From DATEJJ01 sp051986465 (GTDB taxonomy: Bacteria > Actinomycetota > Actinomycetes > Mycobacteriales > Micromonosporaceae): 6,627 nt of DNA. The stretch lies in the NCBI GenBank assembly GCA_051986465.1, contig JBPYFB010000327.1, positions 1 through 6,627 on the forward strand, written 5' to 3'. The translations under genes were made by a program, and so were the position numbers. Of the stretch, positions 1 through 5,440 are shown piece by piece. The notes under the pieces were generated by a model. The model saw only the letters and a program-made list of their open reading frames with translations. It searched no databases and was not told the origin of the DNA. Positions within the stretch are counted from its first letter, which is position 1; each line of letters opens with the position of its first letter.

Positions 1-138
1 GCGCGCTTCGCCGTCCCGATCGACGGCAACCGGTTCACGCTGCGGTGGCTCATGGCCCACATGACGAGCGAGACCGCCCGGCACGCCGGGCACGCGGACA
101 TCATCCGGGAACAGCTCGACGGCACGACCGGCCGCTGA
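1..138 (+). CDS. DinB/DUF664 family protein, C-terminal fragment
   Basis: The reading frame is open from the first base to a TGA at 136-138 and gives 45 residues, so the start lies outside the window. The tail carries the pattern TLRWLMAHMTSETARHAGHAD followed by IIREQLDG, which is the last conserved helix of actinobacterial DinB-superfamily DUF664 proteins (once called mini-circle proteins). These are four-helix bundles, and the final His residues (ARHAGHAD) usually help bind a divalent metal. Some relatives are thiol-dependent S-transferases (mycothiol or bacillithiol), but the substrate here cannot be told from a tail. The gene converges on the methyltransferase with a 21-bp gap (139-159) in which I see no convincing terminator. 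The family call is strong; the function is open. Confidence 0.85.
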   Translation, partial: ARFAVPIDGNRFTLRWLMAHMTSETARHAGHADIIREQLDGTTGR

Positions 139-159
139 GCCGCACGCCCGGGTCGACCG

Positions 160-1197
160 TCACGCGGGAACGCACTCGATGATCGCGCGACGTCCCGTGG
201 CGCCGTGGACCGCGACGACCCGCAGTCCCGCGCCGGCGGCGAGGGCCGAGTAGTCGTCGATGGTGCGCTCGCGCCCACCGGTCAGCACGAGCATCCGCAG
301 GTTCATCTCCGCGAACGCCGCGGAGTCGTCGTCGGCGGCGGTTTCGATCATCAGTACCCGGCCGGTGGTGCCCCCCGCCTCCGCGCAATGGCGCAGGATC
401 GCGGTGGCCGAGGCGTCGTCCCAGTCGTGGATGACGCGGCTGAGCAGGTAGGCGTCGGCGCCGGTGGGCAGCGGATCGAAGAAGCTGCCGTCGACGACCT
501 CGCACCGGTCGTCCAGGCCGAGCCCGGCCAGGTGCTGCCGGGCGCGGGCCGCGGTTTCCGGCAGGTCGACCACGGTGCCGCGCAGCCACGGCTTGCGCCG
601 CAGCAGTTCGGCGATGAGCGAACCGGTCCCGCCGCCGATGTCGGCCACGTGCCGCACCGCCGTCCAGTCGTAGCCCTCGGCCACCGCGGCGGCACCGGCG
701 TCGACCGCCATGGTCGCGTCGAACGACGCGCTGAACGCGGGGTTGGCGTCCAGGTAGGCCCAGAACGGCTGGCCGAAGACCCGTTCCCAGGCCGGCTCGC
801 CGGTGCGTACGGTGTGCGCCAGGTCGGTGAACACCAGGTCCATCCGGCCGCCGAAACCATCCAGATCCAGCCACAGCGCGGCCGGCTGGTCGCTGCGCAG
901 CAACGCGGCCGGCTGGTTGACGGCGAAGTGCCCCGGACGCGGCTCGGTGAACACGCCGTGCCGCACCAGGTGGCACAGCATGCGGGTCAGCGCATCCGGG
1001 TCCGCACCGACACGCTCGGCCAGGTCGCCGGCGGCGACACCCTCGCCGGTACCGTCGTCGGGCAGGTGATCGGCGAGCCGCAGCGTCGCGGCGACCCGAA
1101 GCGCCATCGGGGTCACCAGGTCCATCAGCGGACCCACCACGTTCCACGCCGCCATCACCGCCCGGTCCTCCGCTGGTGTCGAGTCGTCCGGGGCCAT
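160..1197 (-). CDS. SAM-dependent class I O-methyltransferase (acetylserotonin/hydroxyneurosporene-OMT type)
   Basis: It transfers a methyl group from S-adenosylmethionine to a hydroxyl, most likely on a phenolic or polyketide-like small molecule, in the cytoplasm. Counting from the ATG at 1197 (345 aa), residues about 13-100 form the helical winged-helix dimerisation domain (MDLVTPMALRVAATLRLAD, then ADPDALTRMLCHLVRHGVF). The Rossmann domain follows, with SAM-binding VADIGGGTG at 184-192, VDLP at 210-213 and GSFFDPLP at 237-244. The catalytic-base motif HDWDD lies at 257-261 (His257), and the family signature MLVLTGGRERT at 302-312. Length is usual for the family and all key motifs are intact. 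An ATG at 1203 abuts the Shine-Dalgarno sequence and is too close to it; the ATG two codons later is properly spaced. The gene is divergent from the lipoprotein. The family includes DnrK- and TcmO-like antibiotic methyltransferases, but no biosynthetic cluster is visible, so the substrate is unknown. Confidence 0.93.
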   Translation of the reverse strand: MAPDDSTPAEDRAVMAAWNVVGPLMDLVTPMALRVAATLRLADHLPDDGTGEGVAAGDLAERVGADPDALTRMLCHLVRHGVFTEPRPGHFAVNQPAALLRSDQPAALWLDLDGFGGRMDLVFTDLAHTVRTGEPAWERVFGQPFWAYLDANPAFSASFDATMAVDAGAAAVAEGYDWTAVRHVADIGGGTGSLIAELLRRKPWLRGTVVDLPETAARARQHLAGLGLDDRCEVVDGSFFDPLPTGADAYLLSRVIHDWDDASATAILRHCAEAGGTTGRVLMIETAADDDSAAFAEMNLRMLVLTGGRERTIDDYSALAAGAGLRVVAVHGATGRRAIIECVPA

Positions 1198-1203
1198 CGG
1201 CAT

Positions 1204-1211
1204 CCCTCCCT
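1204..1211 (-). promoter_or_regulatory. Shine-Dalgarno site that decides the methyltransferase start
   Basis: On the minus strand the sequence reads AGGGAGGG directly followed by ATGCCGATG. The GGAGG core is 1 nt from the first ATG (1203) but 7 nt from the second (1197). Ribosome spacing therefore favours the second ATG, giving a protein two residues shorter than the longest open frame. Confidence 0.75.
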
Positions 1212-1280
1212 GTGAGAACCGGAACTACCGGTGTGACGATAGCGGCCGGCACGGAACCGACGGCCGCGCCCGCGAGTCCA
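1204..1280. promoter_or_regulatory. Divergent promoter region between methyltransferase and lipoprotein
   Basis: These 77 bp must hold the 5' signals of both divergent genes. A dyad ACCGG-aacta-CCGGT is seen at 1218-1232. Immediately to its right is GTGTGACGATAG, whose GACGAT could be a -10 for the lipoprotein, but I find no convincing paired -35. On the other strand CTATCG is only a weak -10 candidate for the methyltransferase. The dyad sits where one regulator could serve both genes; this is inference from position only. Confidence 0.4.
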
Positions 1281-1769
1281 ATGCCCGTGAAGAAGGCATC
1301 CGGACCGACAGGGCTCCTGACGTTCATCCTCGCCTGCCTGCTCGCGGCGTGCTCGCCCGCGCACAGCGCCGGGCCGCCCGGCAATCCCCCGCCCGCGCAC
1401 AGAGCCGGCCCGGCCGGCAGTCCGTCGCCCGCGCGGACGACGCGGGGCGGCATCGTCCTCACCGACGCGGACGGTCGGCTGGGCGATCCGCGTACGGTCA
1501 CCGTCACGGTCGGGCAGACCATCACCGTGGTCCTCGCGATGAGGCACGACACCAGCCGTGGCGTCTTCGTGTCCACCTGGACGCCGGGCGCCGCCTCGCC
1601 GCTGCCGTCCAATCCCGGGCAAGCGGTCAACATCCCTCCGCTGACGGCGTTGGGCGGCGACAGCTTCCGGGCCGCCGCCGCCGGCCGCGCCGTCCTCGCC
1701 GCCCAGTCCGTCGACACCAGCGGCTCCGCGGCGCTCATCTGGCGCGTCGACGTCGTCGTACACGAGTGA
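1281..1769 (+). CDS. Secreted lipoprotein with Pro-rich linker and beta-rich C-terminal domain
   Basis: The product is a 162-aa exported protein, probably lipid-anchored on the outer face of the membrane. Residues 1-24 form a lipoprotein signal peptide: a basic start (MPVKK), hydrophobic GLLTFILACL, and lipobox L21-A22-A23-C24, with Cys24 the expected diacylglyceryl site. Residues 26-52 are a Pro/Gly/Ala-rich linker made of a 12-residue repeat. From about residue 55 to the end is one beta-rich domain with VTVTVGQTITVVL (72-84), a Gly-rich centre (LGGDSFRAAAAGRAVLAAQS, 124-143) and a closing strand IWRVDVVV (153-160). That layout resembles the Ig-like, chagasin-type (inhibitor I42) pattern seen in many actinobacterial secreted proteins, but similarity is weak and I would not claim protease inhibition. 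I chose the ATG at 1281 because it begins a textbook signal peptide. An open frame extends upstream to 1176, but it overlaps the methyltransferase and would place 35 residues before the signal. No strong Shine-Dalgarno is visible; GTG at 1287 is an alternative. Confidence 0.75.
   Translation: MPVKKASGPTGLLTFILACLLAACSPAHSAGPPGNPPPAHRAGPAGSPSPARTTRGGIVLTDADGRLGDPRTVTVTVGQTITVVLAMRHDTSRGVFVSTWTPGAASPLPSNPGQAVNIPPLTALGGDSFRAAAAGRAVLAAQSVDTSGSAALIWRVDVVVHE
1355..1436 (+). repeat. 36-bp tandem repeat, about 2.3 copies, in the lipoprotein linker
   Basis: GCCCGCGCACAG occurs at 1355 and again at 1391, and GCCCGCGC recurs at 1427, a regular 36-bp period. By eye the two full units (1355-1390 and 1391-1426) match at 30 of 36 bases; the third is partial. 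Because 36 is a multiple of three the repeat stays in frame and encodes PAHSAGPPGNPP, PAHRAGPAGSPS and the beginning PAR. It looks like a duplicated flexible spacer between lipid anchor and domain. Confidence 0.85.
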
Positions 1770-1780
1770 GCGGCTCACTC
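1764..1780. terminator. Hairpin over two convergent stop codons; candidate bidirectional terminator
   Basis: GAGTGAG-cgg-CTCACTC is a perfect 7-bp inverted repeat with a 3-nt loop. The left arm contains the lipoprotein stop (TGA 1767-1769) and the right arm contains the kinase stop (TCA 1775-1777, TGA on the minus strand). There is no T-run on either side, so a classic intrinsic terminator is not shown. Actinomycetes often use stem-loops lacking a U-tract, and position between convergent genes supports this role. Confidence 0.5.
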
Positions 1781-2737
1781 CTCCACAGTGGACAGTGCCG
1801 ACGCGGGGAGCCTGAGCGCCTCGAAGTTGTCGTCGATCCAACGCGCCGTACGCAGCCAGCTCTCCTCGACCAGCTCGAGCTCCCGTACGAAGTAGTCGAA
1901 CAGCCCGAGCGCGGTGACCAGCGCCAGCGCCGGAAGGTCGTCGTTCTCCCGCGGGGTGAGGGCGGATACGGCGTGGTAGCCGGTCAGCAGGTGCCCGGCC
2001 TCGTCGACCGGCCGCGAGGGCTGGCCGGCATCCAGCCACCAGTGCACGGCGAACGCCAGGTAGTAGCCCAGGTCGTACCCGCGCGGAGCCATCGGCAGGT
2101 GGTCGCAGTCGATGATGCCGGTCACCTCGCGGCCTTCGGTGAGGAGGTTCCCGCCGTGTACGTCCCCGTGGACGCGCTGCGGGGTCGCGGACAGCGCCCG
2201 GACGATCGAATCCCATCGGGGCCGTACCCGAGCCGACAGTTCGGTGACCGTGGCTGCCGGGAGCCGGTCCTCCACCGTCTCCCATGCCCTCGTGAGCATC
2301 TCGGGTCCGACCTTCCAGGACTCGATGTCGAACGGGCAATCGGCGAGGGCGACATGCAGCCGGGCGACGGCGGCGCCGATATTCCGGTACAGGGCCGGAT
2401 CCGGCACCTCTCCGTTGTCCGGGCCGCCTCTGGGGAGCATGGGGAACACCGCGTGCAGAGCACCGTCGTCGTCGGTCGTGAATGCCCGCCCGTCGTCGCA
2501 CAGCACCGGAACCGCGACCGGAACACCCCGCTGGAGGAGGTGGGTCAGGATGCGTGCCTCGTCGGTGAACCGGCGCGCCGGATCGGGCGCGTCGAACGTG
2601 GAGACCTTCTTCAGGACGAAGCGATGTCCACGCCGCGTCGCCACCGCCCACACCCTGCCGGGCGTCAGCTCGGTGACGACCGGCGAGCCGACGGCCTGCG
2701 ACCACGCCTGCAGAACTCGAGCGGCATCGATGGTCAC
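1775..2737 (-). CDS. APH-family phosphotransferase (aminoglycoside / homoserine kinase II-like)
   Basis: This is a cytoplasmic kinase of the APH/choline-kinase fold that moves a phosphate from ATP to a small-molecule hydroxyl. In the 320 residues, the N-lobe holds the ATP-binding lysine in FVLKKV (Lys43 or Lys44) and a likely partner Glu60 in FTDEARIL. The catalytic loop is HGDVHGGN at 190-197 (Asp192, Asn197) and the metal-binding motif is IIDCDH at 208-213 (Asp210). MAPRGYDLGYYLA (216-228) follows, as in homoserine kinase type II-like members. All catalytic residues are present, so it is probably active. The substrate cannot be read from sequence: members phosphorylate aminoglycosides, other antibiotics, homoserine, choline or sugars, so resistance should not be assumed. 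The start is GTG at 2737 with a weak AGGG 8 nt upstream (2746-2749). Only 21 bp separate it from the PAAR-like gene upstream, suggesting co-transcription. Confidence 0.88.
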   Translation of the reverse strand: MTIDAARVLQAWSQAVGSPVVTELTPGRVWAVATRRGHRFVLKKVSTFDAPDPARRFTDEARILTHLLQRGVPVAVPVLCDDGRAFTTDDDGALHAVFPMLPRGGPDNGEVPDPALYRNIGAAVARLHVALADCPFDIESWKVGPEMLTRAWETVEDRLPAATVTELSARVRPRWDSIVRALSATPQRVHGDVHGGNLLTEGREVTGIIDCDHLPMAPRGYDLGYYLAFAVHWWLDAGQPSRPVDEAGHLLTGYHAVSALTPRENDDLPALALVTALGLFDYFVRELELVEESWLRTARWIDDNFEALRLPASALSTVEE

Positions 2738-2758
2738 GCGCCCGACCCTACTGGCGCG

Positions 2759-3193
2759 TCATCCGGCCTTCACCTGCATATTGGTCGTGATGAACTGCGC
2801 CGTCCCCGGCTTGACCGACACCGGATCCGGTACCGGCCCGGTCGGCGTCGGCATCTGCGCGGGTGTCTGGACGTTGAACTTCGCGGTGAAGGTCGCGCCC
2901 TTGATCAGGATCTTCTTGCCGTTCTCGGTCTGGATCGTCTTGTTGGTCGGCATCAGCGTGAGTTGCAGCGTCCCGGTGCCGGGGGTGACGTACGGCGGCG
3001 CGGTGTAGGGCATCGGCGCCTTGAGAGCGGGAGGCAGCTCGTCGCCCTCGAGGCAGATCAGCTTGCCGCCGATCGAGACCTTCTGGCTGGTGCCGACCAG
3101 CGGTACCGGCGCCATGAGCTGCGGCACGATCGCCGGAGGCGAGATCGTCACCTGGATCATGTCGCCCGTAACAATGATGAAGTCGTCGGGCAC
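2759..3193 (-). CDS. PAAR-like / spike-tip-like small protein
   Basis: The protein has 144 aa, no signal peptide and no membrane segment. It begins MPDDFIIVTGDMIQVTISPP, continues with PLVGTSQKVSIGGKLICLEGDELPPAL (31-57), then YVTPGTGTLQL (68-78), NGKKILIKGATFTAKFNV (91-108), TPTGPVPDP (116-124) and a final GTAQFITTNMQV (130-141). Short beta-strands alternating with Gly/Pro turns, the 'IGGK..C.EGDE' element and the FITTN end resemble PAAR-like proteins that cap the spikes of contractile injection systems. I base this on recalled pattern, not a search. The GTG start at 3193 is chosen for the excellent GAGGAGGAG upstream; the frame is open to 3265 but earlier ATGs lack such a site. It is the first gene of a likely two-gene unit with the kinase. 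No sheath, baseplate, VgrG or ClpV gene is seen. It could instead be a conserved secreted or structural protein of unknown role. Confidence 0.6.
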   Translation of the reverse strand: MPDDFIIVTGDMIQVTISPPAIVPQLMAPVPLVGTSQKVSIGGKLICLEGDELPPALKAPMPYTAPPYVTPGTGTLQLTLMPTNKTIQTENGKKILIKGATFTAKFNVQTPAQMPTPTGPVPDPVSVKPGTAQFITTNMQVKAG

Positions 3194-3296
3194 GGGCTCC
3201 TCCTCGGTGGTCGGCGACCGTCCGGCCGTCATCGCCATCCTGGCCCGCGGCCGGATTCCAGGCAAAGTCGAGTGCCCGACAGCGGCGCGCCGGTGG
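3194..3296. other. 103-bp intergenic region between multicopper oxidase end and PAAR-like start
   Basis: It should hold the promoter of the PAAR-like/kinase pair and any terminator of the oxidase operon, all on the minus strand. I see only short GC-rich inverted repeats (for example GGCC-cgc-GGCC at 3242-3252) without a T-run, and no clear -35/-10 pair. Read-through from the oxidase unit is therefore possible. Confidence 0.4.
3197..3205 (-). promoter_or_regulatory. Strong Shine-Dalgarno fixing the GTG start of the PAAR-like gene
   Basis: The minus strand reads GAGGAGGAG-CCC-GTG, so a GGAGG core (3199-3203) lies 5 nt before the GTG at 3193. This is the best ribosome site on the minus strand here, and it places the start 24 codons inside the longest open frame. 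Confidence 0.75.
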
Positions 3297-4856
3297 TCAG
3301 GTGGTGATGAAGTCGGCCATCATGGCCATGTCCTCGTGTTCGAGGTTGTGGCAGTGCAGCAGGAACGCGCCCTGATAGTCGGTGAACCGGGTGAGGATCT
3401 CGACCGCCTCGGACGCGCGCACGTCGACGGTGTCCTTCCACCCCGCGTCGTACGCCCCGCGATCGCCGCCGTTGCGGGACAGCACCTGAAAATGGTCCAG
3501 GTGCAGGTGTACCGGGTGGTGGAAGTCGGTGACGAAGCGCCAGAGCTCGACGGTTCCCAGCTTCGGCCTCGCCAGCGCGCGGCCCGGCCGGTAGGCGAGG
3601 TCGTTGATGGTCCAGGTGCCGCCGCGGCCCTGCCGGAAGGCGAAGGTACGGGTGGCGGTGGCGGCGCGTGGGGACAGCGCGACGACATCGGCGAGCCGGT
3701 CGGGTACCGCGGGGTCGTCGCCGCGGTCCTGGCCCGTGACGTCGAACCGCATCACCTCGGCGGTACCGCCGGAGCCCAGGCGGTTGACCAGACGTACCCG
3801 TGCTCCGGGGCGGTACCGGGAGAAGTCGACGACCACATCGAAGCGCTCGGCCGGGGCCATTTCCAGCGTGTCGTGGCCGACCGGCCTGGCCAGCAGGCCG
3901 CCGTCGCTGCCGATCTGGACCAGGGCGGAGCCACCCGATGGCTGCGGATCGAGTTCCAGTCGGTACCGGCGTGCGTTGGAGGCGTTGAGCAGGCGCAGCC
4001 GGTGCCGCGCCGGGGCCACCCGCGCGACCGGCCAGGGCGCCCCGTTGACCAGGATGACGTCGCCGAGGACTCCGTTCATGTACGGGTCGGTCACGCCGCC
4101 GCCGGGAGCCTGCGGGTACCGGAAGGATCCGTCCGCGGCGAAGGAGCGGTCGGCGATCATCAGCGGGATGTCGCGATCTCCCCGGGGCAGCGGCAGCGCG
4201 TCGGACGCGTCGTCATCGACGAGATGGAACCCGGCCAGGCCGCGCCACACGGCCGAACCGGTGTGGCCCATACGATGGTCGTGGTACCACAGGGTCGCGG
4301 CCCGCTGGTTCATCGGATACGTGTACGCCCGCTCGCCCATCGTCACGTCGCCCTCCGCGCCGTCCATGCCCATGCCGTCCATGCCAGCCATGTCGTGCCC
4401 GGCGGGCATGGCACCGGACGCGGGCAAAATGAGGTCGATGGGGTACCCGTCGCTGTCGGCCGGGGTGTGTCCGCCGTGCAGGTGCACCACGACCGGCTGC
4501 GGGAGCTCGTTGCGGTGGCGTACCACGGTGCGCCGTCCGGAGCGTGACACGATCGTCGGCCCGGGAAACGTGCCGCCGTAGGTCCACGCCGCCGTCGGCA
4601 GTCCCGGCAGGATGCTCAGCTGCGCGACCTGCTGGGTGATTTCGTAGTAGTCGGTGGTGGCGTCGACGCGCACCGGATCCAACCGGCGCGGCACGGGCAG
4701 CGCGACCTGATAGGGCGCGGGCAGGGCCGTCTGGCTGGGCAGCAACCGGCCGGGCTGGCCCGGTCCGATCAGCCTGCCCGCCAGCGGCCACCCGCCACCC
4801 ACGACGCCGACGCCGACCGCGGCCGCACCCAGACGCAGCACGCCACGGCGATTCAT
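3297..4856 (-). CDS. Tat-exported multicopper oxidase (CotA / bilirubin oxidase-like) with Met-rich insertion
   Basis: It oxidises a substrate (phenol, bilirubin-type or Cu(I)) at a type 1 copper and reduces O2 to water at a trinuclear copper site. It likely acts outside the membrane: the N-terminus MNRRGVLRLGAAAVGVG has a twin-arginine motif (RRGVL) and a hydrophobic stretch, and Tat export suits a folded copper enzyme. All four copper motifs are intact in 519 aa: HLHGGH (125-130), WYHDH (190-194), HPVHLH (447-452) and HCHNLEHEDMAMM (501-513). Cys502, His507 and Met512 supply type 1 ligands and Met512 makes it a Met-axial site. TPADSDGYP (131-139) and AGWKDTV (471-477) match CotA-type laccases. 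Residues about 150-166 form a Met/His/Asp-rich insertion between motifs I and II. The ATG at 4856 overlaps the upstream gene's stop as ATGA and has GGAG 7 nt upstream (4864-4867), which indicates translational coupling. The true substrate is unknown. Confidence 0.95.
   Translation of the reverse strand: MNRRGVLRLGAAAVGVGVVGGGWPLAGRLIGPGQPGRLLPSQTALPAPYQVALPVPRRLDPVRVDATTDYYEITQQVAQLSILPGLPTAAWTYGGTFPGPTIVSRSGRRTVVRHRNELPQPVVVHLHGGHTPADSDGYPIDLILPASGAMPAGHDMAGMDGMGMDGAEGDVTMGERAYTYPMNQRAATLWYHDHRMGHTGSAVWRGLAGFHLVDDDASDALPLPRGDRDIPLMIADRSFAADGSFRYPQAPGGGVTDPYMNGVLGDVILVNGAPWPVARVAPARHRLRLLNASNARRYRLELDPQPSGGSALVQIGSDGGLLARPVGHDTLEMAPAERFDVVVDFSRYRPGARVRLVNRLGSGGTAEVMRFDVTGQDRGDDPAVPDRLADVVALSPRAATATRTFAFRQGRGGTWTINDLAYRPGRALARPKLGTVELWRFVTDFHHPVHLHLDHFQVLSRNGGDRGAYDAGWKDTVDVRASEAVEILTRFTDYQGAFLLHCHNLEHEDMAMMADFITT
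4359..4385 (-). repeat. Short direct repeat in the Met-rich insertion of the oxidase
   Basis: On the plus strand GCCGTCCATGCC occurs at 4359-4370 and again at 4374-4385, a 15-bp period that keeps frame. It encodes the repeated Met-Asp-Gly part of MDGMGMDG in the oxidase. The pattern suggests local slippage made or lengthened the Met-rich loop. Confidence 0.75.
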
Positions 4857-5314
4857 GACAGCGCTCCGACCGGCCGCTCGGGGCGGACGGAGTCGGCCAT
4901 CGTTGCCCGGGCGGGCAGCGGCGTGCGCCACACCCACGCCGCCAGCCGCAACAGGCCGACCACGGCGAGCACGGCGAGCGGGACATGCAGCGCTACCACC
5001 CGCGTCATTCCGAGCGCGGTAAGGCCGCTCAGGATCACGGGAAAGGCCAGGCCGAACAGCAGCACCGACCTCGGCCCGCCGGCGCGGCGCAGCACGACCA
5101 CGCCGACGGCCTGCACGACGGCGACGGCCACCATCACGAACGCCGTCGTCAGGTGCAGCGCGAGTGCATCGTAGTGCCCGCCGAGGAAGCTGCCGGCCAG
5201 AAACGCCTGCGCCACACCCAACAGGCCCAGGGCCGCCGTCGTGCCACGACACAACAGGTGCGGCCACCGCCGAACCCGTCCAGGGCTCCGCGCATCATCT
5301 TCTGCCACGAACAT
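4853..5314 (-). CDS. Four-helix membrane protein (DUF6220-like), coupled to the multicopper oxidase
   Basis: This is an integral membrane protein of about 153 aa. Counting from the ATG at 5314, helices are near 24-43 (TTAALGLLGVAQAFLAG), 53-75 (LALHLTTAFVMVAVAVVQAV), 83-101 (SVLLFGLAFPVILSGL) and 106-129 (VVALHVPLAVLAVVGLLRLAAW). The FLAG segment ending helix 1, and a His starting helices 2 and 4 (LHLTTAF, ALHVPL), recall DUF6220 and small b561-like proteins, where such His can bind heme; that is inference. The TGA overlaps the oxidase ATG, so the two are almost surely one operon and the protein may help deliver electrons, copper or the oxidase itself. The start is uncertain: a GTG at 5365 in the same frame would add 17 residues, but those codons have low GC at third positions and rare triplets. 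GTG at 5308 or 5320 is also possible. No start has a good Shine-Dalgarno. Confidence 0.75.
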   Translation of the reverse strand: MFVAEDDARSPGRVRRWPHLLCRGTTAALGLLGVAQAFLAGSFLGGHYDALALHLTTAFVMVAVAVVQAVGVVVLRRAGGPRSVLLFGLAFPVILSGLTALGMTRVVALHVPLAVLAVVGLLRLAAWVWRTPLPARATMADSVRPERPVGALS

Positions 5315-5328
5315 GAACACGAGTGTTC
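5315..5328. promoter_or_regulatory. Perfect dyad GAACAC-ga-GTGTTC, candidate operator
   Basis: GAACACGAGTGTTC has two perfect 6-bp arms with a 2-bp centre and directly abuts the ATG at 5314. A further half-site-like GAACAT lies at 5309-5314. If translation begins at 5314, a protein or RNA hairpin here would sit over the initiation region of the membrane protein/oxidase operon. If the upstream GTG is used, the dyad is inside the coding region. No regulator can be named. Confidence 0.45.
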
Positions 5329-5410
5329 CGGTTACTGGCAACCACGGCCAGCCTCTGTGAGCCACGCCATAACGCGAACATGAGAGTACGAGTTGATGCT
5401 AGCGTCCAAC

Positions 5411-5428
5411 CCGTACGCGGCTGTACGG
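5411..5428. promoter_or_regulatory. Dyad CCGTAC-gcggct-GTACGG upstream of the amidohydrolase, candidate operator
   Basis: Two perfect 6-bp arms (5411-5416 and 5423-5428) are separated by 6 bp. The same half-site GTACGG recurs at 5440-5445, between the Shine-Dalgarno and the start codon. The dyad ends 6 nt before the Shine-Dalgarno, where a bound repressor would block transcription or initiation. The regulator is unknown. Confidence 0.45.
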
Positions 5429-5434
5429 ATTAGC

Positions 5435-5440
5435 GGGAGG
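5435..5440 (+). promoter_or_regulatory. Shine-Dalgarno GGGAGG of the amidohydrolase
   Basis: GGGAGG lies 5 nt upstream of the GTG at 5446. It is the best-spaced ribosome site in the right part of the window and fixes the amidohydrolase start at that GTG. Confidence 0.8.

Noticed and set aside
151..158. Palindrome GGTCGACC in the 21-bp gap after the DinB gene as a terminator
   Set aside because: A palindrome without a loop cannot form a normal hairpin terminator, and no T-run follows.
1355..1436. CRISPR-like repeat of 36 bp
   Set aside because: The copies are directly adjacent with no spacers, in frame, and inside a coding Pro-rich linker; this is a protein repeat.
101..1738. Long minus-strand open frame over the methyltransferase and lipoprotein
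   Set aside because: The translation is Arg/Ala/Gly-rich with no recognisable domain, while the methyltransferase frame in the same place has every family motif.
1775..2737. Aminoglycoside resistance gene with a specific name
   Set aside because: The APH fold is clear, but the substrate class cannot be decided; many such kinases act on homoserine, choline or sugars, so I gave no symbol.
2759..3193. Complete type VI or extracellular contractile injection system
   Set aside because: Only one PAAR-like gene is present; no sheath, tube, baseplate, VgrG or AAA+ ATPase gene is visible in the window.
1349..3307. Very long plus-strand open frame over the lipoprotein, kinase and PAAR-like gene
   Set aside because: Its product is Arg/Gly/Pro-rich low-complexity sequence without motifs. 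It is the antisense or frame-shifted shadow expected in high-GC DNA, and it overlaps genes with intact catalytic motifs.
5315..5328. LexA/SOS box at GAACACGAGTGTTC
   Set aside because: Actinobacterial LexA boxes have 4 bp between GAAC and GTTC; here there are 6, so the spacing is wrong.
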